Of a stretch of 13,892 nt of DNA, positions 1 through 5,624 are shown in pieces. A program made the translations under genes and the position numbers. The DNA comes from JACOVP01 sp964390715 (GTDB taxonomy: Archaea; Nanobdellota; Nanobdellia; SCGC-AAA011-G17; UBA489). Under the pieces are notes generated by a model, which saw only the letters and a list, made by a program, of their open reading frames with translations, was not told the origin of the DNA and ran no database searches. The stretch covers positions 1-13,892 of the forward strand of contig CAYMIM010000032.1 of NCBI GenBank assembly GCA_964390715.1, in the 5' to 3' direction. Position 1 is the stretch's first letter. Every line of letters begins with the position of its first letter.

Positions 1-141
1 TGTCTGTTGTTCATCTTCGTTTCCATCTTGAGAAGAGAGAAGCGCGTGCAAAAAAGTATCATCAGAAGCTACTTGAGCGGCGACAAAAAAACTTAACAAC
101 AGAAGAATAAAGAGAAGAAGAAAAGAAAAGGTTTTTTTCAT
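1..141 (-). CDS. Small secreted protein, N-terminal part, cut by window edge
   Basis: An ATG at 141-139 opens a frame that runs off the left edge after 47 codons. The product begins MKKTFSFLLLFILLLLSFFVAAQ: two lysines, a long leucine/phenylalanine core and a VAA-Q cleavage-like site, which is a clear Sec signal peptide. The mature part seen (ASDDTFLHALLSSQ followed by an acidic Asn/Glu/Gln stretch) is short and polar. It lies 75 nt downstream of the large surface protein ending at 217, just as the 97-residue secreted protein at 9179 follows the large protein ending at 9131. A TATA-like element at 163-170 is about 25 nt from the ATG, suggesting a leaderless transcript of its own. I cannot tell whether it carries the C-terminal motif shared by the other two small proteins, because that part is outside the window. 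Function unknown; the reality of the gene is likely from the signal peptide and position. Confidence 0.75.
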   Translation of the reverse strand, partial: MKKTFSFLLLFILLLLSFFVAAQVASDDTFLHALLSSQDGNEDEQQT

Positions 142-162
142 GAGCTAAAATAGAGTCAAGGG

Positions 163-170
163 TTATATAA
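163..170 (-). promoter_or_regulatory. TATA box of the partial small secreted gene
   Basis: TTATATAA on the minus strand is centred about 25 nt upstream of the ATG at 141, the spacing expected when an archaeal transcript starts at or next to the start codon. No Shine-Dalgarno sequence is seen between them. Confidence 0.55.
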
Positions 171-182
171 GTCTTTTCTTAG

Positions 183-202
183 AAAAAAGTTACTTAGTAA
201 GG
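183..202 (-). terminator. Possible terminator after the 920-residue surface protein gene
   Basis: Reading the minus strand after the TGA at 219-217 there is a short self-complementary CTTACTAAG, four bases, then a run of six T. The stem is only four base pairs, so the T-run, which alone can end archaeal transcripts, is the stronger part of the evidence. Confidence 0.35.
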
Positions 203-216
203 ACAAAGATATTTCC

Positions 217-2979
217 TCACGGAATTATAGTAAACGTAGTCGATGGAGCTATAGCGGTAAATAATTGAGGGAAAGGTCGGTTTGCGTCATAAGTTAGGAC
301 AGTGCCTGAAACAGTCACTTGTGTCAGAGGCTGAAAATTAGGAATATTCCAAGTAACTGTAGCTTCTCCGTTGCTGTCTAGTCGACCTATATTATTTACT
401 AATCCTATAGGTCCTGGATATTGTAAAGAGAACTGGAAGAGAGTATCATAGTTTAAAGGAATCTTACGTCCATCCCCTAGAGCGAGACCAGTAGTATTAC
501 TAGCGGCGAGAATAAAGAGATATTGAGCGTTCGGTTGTGAGGGGTCTTTCAGTTTAAAAGTAATAGGTTGATTAAGTTGTGGTGTTCCCTGTCTGTTCAC
601 AGTTGCTAAGTTAACATAAGTGCTAGTTTCAGCGTTAGGAGATTGTAATTCACTATTACCAGCGGTGTCAAGAGCTAAGCACATAAAGCTATAACTTTCA
701 GTTCCTTTCGTAGTAACAGTAGCGGTAGTAGCTTCTGTGCTGTTAATAATTGAAACAAAGGGACCATTATTTTCATTCATAAAGATAGTATAACTTTCGA
801 TCTCTCCAGTTGTATCTTGTCCAGTCCAACGAAGGACCACATCTCTCTGGAATGTTTCACTAGGTAGAGGAGTTATGATACAAGTAGGTCGTACATCATC
901 AATAATATTAATCGTTGTATTAGTAAGGAGCGGTGGATTAATATCGAAAACAATCTGCGCGGTGTTTCTCACAGCTGTTCCATTCGTAAGTCCTTCATTT
1001 GGTTTAACAGCCATGAAAACTTTATCAGTCATATTAGGATCTAAATGGATATGCGATAATTCCCAGCGTAAACGATTATTAATTAAAGAAACTGTATGAT
1101 TTTCAAAGTAAGAGATATTAAACTCAAAAGTTTGATTGCCTACAGTTTGGTTAATAGTTTTTGTCTTATTTTGTTCAAAGAGAATAATACTTTGTCCATC
1201 GGTAATAGGCATAAAAGTATTATTGACAAAAATCTCTACGGTAGAAATATTATATTCTGGATTTAAAGTATCGGTGACAACTATGTCTTGCGCGTCTGCG
1301 GTGCCAATATTTTCATAATGAATAACATAAGGTAATCGTTGTCCAGATTGGATATATTTATTTGCGATAGCTTCTTTTTCATTCGGGTCAAAAGATGCGC
1401 GTGTTTTTTGGATATGCTCAGTGCATGAAGCTGAAACATCTTTGAAGCAAGCTCTTTCCATATCTTTGAGAGCATTGTCACAGCCTATAATACATAATCC
1501 ACAACCAGCTGCAGCGCCAACACATGCCAAAGGAGAAACTAAACATGCTCTTGAGATCACAGTACAGATAATAGCGCATGCTGTGCATCGTCCTATAACA
1601 CTCGCGTATAAATTTTGCATGCAAGTTGCTATTTGACTAATTTCCGCGTCAGTACAAGCAGGACCACCAATGACATCTACATTTACAGGAACACTAGGTA
1701 AAACTCTTGCTTGATAATGAAGAATAGCACGTTCGTTCGGAGATAAATTCACTTCCCACATAATTAAGGACTGATTAATGTACTCTGTAATATTAGCGAC
1801 GCCTTCTGGTTCAACACTTAATAATTGGAAAACACTAGGATCAACTCGTTCAATGACATTTCTATTAACAGCGAAAGTAGTTCCTGCGTTTTCAACAACT
1901 ATAAAGTAATCAATCTCTCTTCCAGGCACAGCCATAGTTCCTGTTTTGTAGATACGAAGACCTGGTCGAGGTAAAGTTGCGAGGGTTTCTATAGTAATAT
2001 CTTTTTCTGCGAAAGCGTTTGATGCGTCAGTGACTCGTGCTTTGAAAGTAAATTTACCTATTTGCGTGGGTGTTCCGCTTAATACGCCCGCGACGTCAAA
2101 GTTCATACCAAGAGGAAGAATACCTCCATTCATAGACCATTTATAGGGGGGTACACCATTATCCGCGACAAAAGGAATTGAAGCAGATTGATATGTTTGG
2201 ATAGTAAGGGGAGAAGAAGTAACAATGCGAACAGTTTTACATTTGCCAGACACTCCAGCGGTAACAATACCTTGCAATTCTTGTTGAGATAGCGCTCGAT
2301 GATAAATACTTAGTTCATCAAGACGACCAGCAAAAAATCCTATACCTTCAGCTTGTCCAATGGTGAGAGGAGCGCTAGCGTCAGGGATAACGCCTGTTCT
2401 TATAACAGAAGCGGAAGCAACCCCATTAATATATTCAGTAAAATTATTGCCTTCTCTTGTAATCGCTACATGGTGCCATTGCCCGACGACCGGATTGAAA
2501 GGAGCTAAGGGAAAAAAATCGTACCAAGGACCATTAACATGGAGATTAAGATATCCCCCACCAATAGCGAAAAACCATTTATTACAAAATCCTCCACAAT
2601 CATCGCTTCCTACAATAATATCACTAGGATGTCCTAAGCTTCCTCCGGTTGGTCGATCCATATTCATCCAACCTTCAATAGTAAAATCTCTCAAGTTAAA
2701 AAACCAGTCAGGACTATCGCCTGCGGCGGCGTAATTTCCGCTAAACCGAAGCGCTCCACCTACATTGCCCAGAGCTGGTCGAGGATTATTAACATAAGCC
2801 GCATTATGACTGCCGACAATATCTTTTGCTATGGTTCCAGTTGTTTCATCAAAAGGCCACCAAGCTACAATGTTAGAAGGAACAGGCGCGCAAGTTGGAG
2901 GTCTTACTTTGGCATGAACTTGTACAACTAACAATAAAAGAACGGTGCATAATACCAACCCAAACTTCCATGCTTTCGT
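217..2979 (-). CDS. Large secreted mosaic surface protein (LamG, Ig-like, DUF11-type, Cys-rich insert) with apparent ACG start
   Basis: A 920-residue exported protein, probably displayed on the cell surface and possibly adhesive (role inferred). Residues 1-23 form a signal peptide (MKAWKF, hydrophobic core, VHA). Domains in order: a LamG/concanavalin-A-like fold at about 36-247 (AWWPFDE, QWHHVAITR, INGV, GRLDELSIYHRALS); an Ig-like putative domain of the He_PIG type at about 250-340 (GVPPYKWSMNGGILPLG, LSGTPTQIG); a DUF11-like fold interrupted at about 442-521 by an insert with 12 cysteines; a DPNEK...YENIGTADAQ...TDTL module at about 527-690 ending in QIVFDINPP; a fibronectin-like stretch at about 697-790; and a C-terminal domain at 796-920 shared with the protein at 5625-9131. 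NxS/T sequons are abundant. The first canonical start, TTG at 2958, would remove the charged n-region of the signal peptide. ACG at 2979-2977 restores it and sits 4 nt after GGGGGGAT. The upstream small gene ends 24 nt before the ACG. Confidence 0.85.
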   Translation of the reverse strand, partial: TKAWKFGLVLCTVLLLLVVQVHAKVRPPTCAPVPSNIVAWWPFDETTGTIAKDIVGSHNAAYVNNPRPALGNVGGALRFSGNYAAAGDSPDWFFNLRDFTIEGWMNMDRPTGGSLGHPSDIIVGSDDCGGFCNKWFFAIGGGYLNLHVNGPWYDFFPLAPFNPVVGQWHHVAITREGNNFTEYINGVASASVIRTGVIPDASAPLTIGQAEGIGFFAGRLDELSIYHRALSQQELQGIVTAGVSGKCKTVRIVTSSPLTIQTYQSASIPFVADNGVPPYKWSMNGGILPLGMNFDVAGVLSGTPTQIGKFTFKARVTDASNAFAEKDITIETLATLPRPGLRIYKTGTMAVPGREIDYFIVVENAGTTFAVNRNVIERVDPSVFQLLSVEPEGVANITEYINQSLIMWEVNLSPNERAILHYQARVLPSVPVNVDVIGGPACTDAEISQIATCMQNLYASVIGRCTACAIICTVISRACLVSPLACVGAAAGCGLCIIGCDNALKDMERACFKDVSASCTEHIQKTRASFDPNEKEAIANKYIQSGQRLPYVIHYENIGTADAQDIVVTDTLNPEYNISTVEIFVNNTFMPITDGQSIILFEQNKTKTINQTVGNQTFEFNISYFENHTVSLINNRLRWELSHIHLDPNMTDKVFMAVKPNEGLTNGTAVRNTAQIVFDINPPLLTNTTINIIDDVRPTCIITPLPSETFQRDVVLRWTGQDTTGEIESYTIFMNENNGPFVSIINSTEATTATVTTKGTESYSFMCLALDTAGNSELQSPNAETSTYVNLATVNRQGTPQLNQPITFKLKDPSQPNAQYLFILAASNTTGLALGDGRKIPLNYDTLFQFSLQYPGPIGLVNNIGRLDSNGEATVTWNIPNFQPLTQVTVSGTVLTYDANRPFPQLFTAIAPSTTFTIIP

Positions 2980-2983
2980 TATA

Positions 2984-2991
2984 ATCCCCCC
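2984..2991 (-). promoter_or_regulatory. Shine-Dalgarno-like GGGGGGAT that selects the ACG start at 2979
   Basis: GGGGGGAT on the minus strand resembles GAGGTGAT, the archaeal Shine-Dalgarno core, with one G:U-compatible change and one mismatch. Exactly four bases (TATA) separate it from ACG at 2979. The TTG at 2958 lies 25 nt beyond the element and is much too far to be its partner. Confidence 0.6.
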
Positions 2992-3003
2992 TGATGTAAA
3001 TGT

Positions 3004-3258
3004 TTATTCTGAATATGGTTTAATAATAGATAATATGAGCGCGAATGGCTCTCGTGGTGCCGCGGCAAGTTGTGCTTTTTGATCTTCATCTAGTAAGGTG
3101 TTTAATGCTTGTTCTAAAGATGTGGATTCTTCAACTAACTTCTGATCAACAACAGCTTCATCTACAATTTGAGCATTGTCAGAAAGTTGTTCGTTAGCTA
3201 ATACAAAAATACTTGCGAAAATCAGCAACAACACCAACCCATATAATATTTTACGCAT
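3004..3258 (-). CDS. Small secreted protein, 84 residues, paralogue of the 9179-9472 protein
   Basis: The start is taken as the ATG at 3258, which gives MRKILYGLVLLLIFASIFVLANEQ, a good Sec signal peptide. The frame can be extended upstream to 3333, but that adds 25 residues without export character. The mature part is acidic up to about residue 45 and ends in a helix-like segment, LEQALNTLLDEDQKAQLAAAP followed by REPFALI. This matches LINILLTDEQQAELETLP-KDPLEAI of the 97-residue protein at 9179-9472: a shared pattern LxN-LL-(D/E)-x-Q-x-A-x-L-x3-P-(R/K)-(E/D)-P. A TATA-like GCTTAAATAC (3284-3293) is about 30 nt from the ATG. The gene sits between the beta-propeller lipoprotein and the 920-residue surface protein on the same strand. 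I do not recognise the family; a secreted partner or accessory of the neighbouring large surface proteins is an inference from repeated adjacency. Confidence 0.75.
   Translation of the reverse strand: MRKILYGLVLLLIFASIFVLANEQLSDNAQIVDEAVVDQKLVEESTSLEQALNTLLDEDQKAQLAAAPREPFALILSIIKPYSE
3019..3028 (-). promoter_or_regulatory. TATA-like element of the 920-residue surface protein gene
   Basis: TATTATTAAA on the minus strand begins exactly 49 nt upstream of the ACG at 2979. Similar ten-base elements begin at the same distance from the ACG of the genes at 5625 and 10329. It lies inside the last codons of the preceding small gene, so the surface protein could be made from its own transcript of roughly 20 nt leader. 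Confidence 0.45.
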
Positions 3259-3283
3259 CTTATCAAGCGCAAAGAGAGAAGAA

Positions 3284-3293
3284 GTATTTAAGC
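3284..3293 (-). promoter_or_regulatory. TATA box of the 84-residue secreted protein gene
   Basis: GCTTAAATAC on the minus strand is centred about 30 nt from ATG 3258, consistent with a leaderless or nearly leaderless message. No Shine-Dalgarno sequence is visible before that ATG, which agrees. Confidence 0.5.
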
Positions 3294-3332
3294 ATACATC
3301 ATAATGCAATATAACTATTCCACTATAGGTCA

Positions 3333-5453
3333 TTAATAAACTACAGACCCATAAATGTCTTCTTTATACGGCAGGCTAATCGTCTTATACTCGTCCTTGA
3401 AGTCTTTCAGAGAGTTCATCTTGATCTTCGAAGGAGACAAAGTATACAAGATGTCATTGATGTACAAAGCTCGTCGCACTTGCGTAGAGTAGGTATCATA
3501 GGGCTTGCTAGGATCATACGTGCCATGCGTAATTCTGCTCAAAACAACAAAACCAATATCAGGTTTCACGCGTAAGACATAAACGCCTTGCCACACGTGT
3601 TGCCAGTTAGCGTCTTTCGTTTCACTTACAGGGAAAATAACTAAGTCTCGGTCAGTGTCTAATAAAAACGCTTTGTGATCAGAGAAGACTTCAGAATATG
3701 TGCCTCTATTGCCAATAATTAATTTAGCTTGTTCCTTCGGATTGTTCACATCAGAAACATCAAACAAAGCTATCTTCAATCCACCAGTCACAGTCCTGCC
3801 AACTTCTTCAACAGTGTCTTGGCCGATGCCGATAATATGGTCTTCGTCATAGGGATGCAAATAATTCGAAAAGCCAGGAATCTTCAATTGTCCTAAAATC
3901 TTTGGCGCTGCAGGATCTGCTAAGTCAATCACGAACAGTGGATCAACTTGCTTGAACGTGACCATATACAATCGATCTCCAATAAAGCGAGTAGAATAAA
4001 TGCGTTCTTCTGGAGCGATCTCTTCCACTTGGCCAACAACTTCTAAATCATCATCCAAGACATACACATTATTGTACATTTTCTGTCCTGCGGAGCTATA
4101 CAAGCTAGTAGTTGTAGCGACACGTAAATGATTTTTATATTCATCCAAAGAGAATTGATTTAACAACGTCCCTTTGATTTCTCCTTTCTCCTCATATTTG
4201 ACAATGCCTTCTTGCAAGCTGAATTTGTGCACAATAGTCTTCATGCGTTCTTCTTGTTGCTGATAATCATAGTCTTGAACCGCTTGATCAATCTTCTTTT
4301 GCAGTGCTTCTCGTTCTGCTTGGGGTAAATTATTGTAGTGTTCTTCTAGCGCGGTATACAGTTTTCCTTCAATGAGATAGTACTCTTCATCACTCGTCAT
4401 AAGAGTTCTCATTTCCTTTTGCAAATCAGCAGGCAGCAAAGGCATGATGATCTTGGTGAATCTGCTCTCTTGATCTCGATAATAAAAGTCATAAGGCGAT
4501 TGCTTTTGATAAGTGATATACATATTGTTCTGAGAAACATACAATGTATTCGCGTACCCCAGCATGAACGTTTGTAAATTTACATCTTCAGTGTCAAAGA
4601 CATTAAAGGCGGCGATAGAATTAAAGTTAATTTGTGGCTCCCAATTGTCAAAATAGGAAACTGGTGATTCCATGACAAGTTTGTTTGACTCTCGAAGAGC
4701 GGGCAAAGGAATTGGTCCTCCTCCATAATAAGGAGCGTGTTGCGCGATCATATAAACATAATCACCAATCATGCGCGATTGATAATAATTCCCATCTACA
4801 GTGTAATTAGCTACAAGTTCAGGATCTTCTTTGTCCGTCGTGTCATAGATAAGCACCCCAGTTTTTGGAGACTGGTAGTATTCAGGACGTATCATGCCTG
4901 GTGCTAACATTTTCGCGTTAGCTTCGACAGGTAGTTCTTCATCTTCCATCATGCCTGATTTGAAAAGTGTATAAACGGGTTGATATAAATCAGTAAAGAC
5001 AACTAGTCTATTCTTGTTGATAAATAAATCTCTCAGTTGTCCAGGAATCTCAATTGTGGAAGTAATCGTTGCTGTATTCGGTGGATAAGCGTCAACAATA
5101 ACGAGTTTATTCTGGGTTAATGTATAAATATATTTTCCATCGTTCTTTACAATATCAGCTTCATCCACGCCTTGGACTTGCACATTGGTTTGCGAGTAGC
5201 TGCTACCACCAGTTTCTGCGCTTGCTTTAGCCGCGGTAGGTGCTCCATCACTTTCCATCCCTTGCAGTGCTATAGTATCGCGACCACCAGAGCCAGAAGA
5301 TTGTTGATGTTCTTTCAAAAATGCTGTAAGTTCTTCACTCGTAGAAAATTCTTGCAATCGTTGGTCAGAAGAAGATTGTGGAGATGAAGAGAGAGGAACG
5401 CATCCGCTAAGGAACAACAGCAAAACAAATGCTAAAAATATAAAGTGTTTCAT
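3333..5453 (-). CDS. Beta-propeller domain lipoprotein (COG4880 / Beta_propel family)
   Basis: A 706-residue exported lipoprotein of the family described as secreted proteins with a C-terminal beta-propeller (Pfam Beta_propel). The cellular role of that family is not well established. The N-terminus is a lipoprotein signal with lipobox LSGC and Cys18 as the lipidated residue. A Ser-rich linker follows, then the family signature at about 89-108, TNVQVQGVDEADIVKNDGK. Repeated blade-like segments follow (KLVIVDAYPP, TGVLIYDTTD, IAAFNVFD, NNVYVLDDDLEVVG, LFVIDLADPAAPKILG, LKIALFDVSDVNNPKEQ). Between blades lies a charged helical insert with many Glu, Gln and Tyr residues (roughly 325-400), usual for this family as I recall it. 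ATG 5453 is preferred over TTG 5468 because it starts MKHF directly before the hydrophobic core and has TTGGGGCA upstream. The small secreted gene at 3258 follows after 74 nt. It is divergent from the gene at 5625. Confidence 0.9.
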   Translation of the reverse strand: MKHFIFLAFVLLLFLSGCVPLSSSPQSSSDQRLQEFSTSEELTAFLKEHQQSSGSGGRDTIALQGMESDGAPTAAKASAETGGSSYSQTNVQVQGVDEADIVKNDGKYIYTLTQNKLVIVDAYPPNTATITSTIEIPGQLRDLFINKNRLVVFTDLYQPVYTLFKSGMMEDEELPVEANAKMLAPGMIRPEYYQSPKTGVLIYDTTDKEDPELVANYTVDGNYYQSRMIGDYVYMIAQHAPYYGGGPIPLPALRESNKLVMESPVSYFDNWEPQINFNSIAAFNVFDTEDVNLQTFMLGYANTLYVSQNNMYITYQKQSPYDFYYRDQESRFTKIIMPLLPADLQKEMRTLMTSDEEYYLIEGKLYTALEEHYNNLPQAEREALQKKIDQAVQDYDYQQQEERMKTIVHKFSLQEGIVKYEEKGEIKGTLLNQFSLDEYKNHLRVATTTSLYSSAGQKMYNNVYVLDDDLEVVGQVEEIAPEERIYSTRFIGDRLYMVTFKQVDPLFVIDLADPAAPKILGQLKIPGFSNYLHPYDEDHIIGIGQDTVEEVGRTVTGGLKIALFDVSDVNNPKEQAKLIIGNRGTYSEVFSDHKAFLLDTDRDLVIFPVSETKDANWQHVWQGVYVLRVKPDIGFVVLSRITHGTYDPSKPYDTYSTQVRRALYINDILYTLSPSKIKMNSLKDFKDEYKTISLPYKEDIYGSVVY

Positions 5454-5502
5454 AGTGTGCCCCAACAATCAGAAACCCTAATAAATCATAAAAGGAAGAG
5501 GT

Positions 5503-5512
5503 CTTTAAATAG
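5503..5512 (-). promoter_or_regulatory. TATA box of the beta-propeller lipoprotein gene
   Basis: CTATTTAAAG on the minus strand is centred about 55 nt upstream of ATG 5453, implying a leader of roughly 25-30 nt that contains TTGGGGCA close to the start codon. It is part of the divergent promoter region 5454-5624. Confidence 0.55.
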
Positions 5513-5575
5513 TTTTGCCCAAAGCTTTTTTAAGAGGAACACCTAGGTTTACCATGAAAAAAATATGATTATAGT

Positions 5576-5585
5576 ATATATTAAA
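5576..5585 (+). promoter_or_regulatory. TATA box of the 1168-residue surface protein gene
   Basis: ATATATTAAA begins exactly 49 nt upstream of ACG 5625, the same distance as the corresponding elements of the genes starting at 2979 and 10329. A start of transcription about 25 nt downstream of its centre would leave a leader of roughly 20 nt, just long enough to hold the GGGGGGAT element. Confidence 0.6.
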
Positions 5586-5612
5586 TGTAGCGTAAAGTAG
5601 TAAGCGTAGAGT

Positions 5613-5620
5613 GGGGGGAT
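5613..5620 (+). promoter_or_regulatory. Shine-Dalgarno-like GGGGGGAT that selects the ACG start at 5625
   Basis: GGGGGGAT is identical to the element before the gene at 2979 and again ends four bases (AAAA) before ACG. An in-frame TAG at 5607-5609 limits how far upstream the start can be. Within the open stretch after it, ATA 5619 overlaps the element, leaving ACG 5625 as the best spaced candidate. Confidence 0.65.
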
Positions 5621-5624
5621 AAAA

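Noticed and set aside
2360..2734. A 124-codon open frame on the plus strand.
   Set aside because: It lies opposite the LamG domain of the minus-strand surface protein, has no export signal, domain or ribosome site, and is a shadow of the real frame.
5554..5568. ATG AAA AAA ATA TGA, a four-codon minigene in the divergent promoter region.
   Set aside because: It lies upstream of the TATA box of the rightward gene and has no ribosome site; AT-rich sequence gives this by chance.
5469..5624. A non-coding RNA or riboswitch in the divergent intergenic region.
   Set aside because: The stretch is explained by two divergent TATA elements and short leaders; I see no extended stems or conserved motif.
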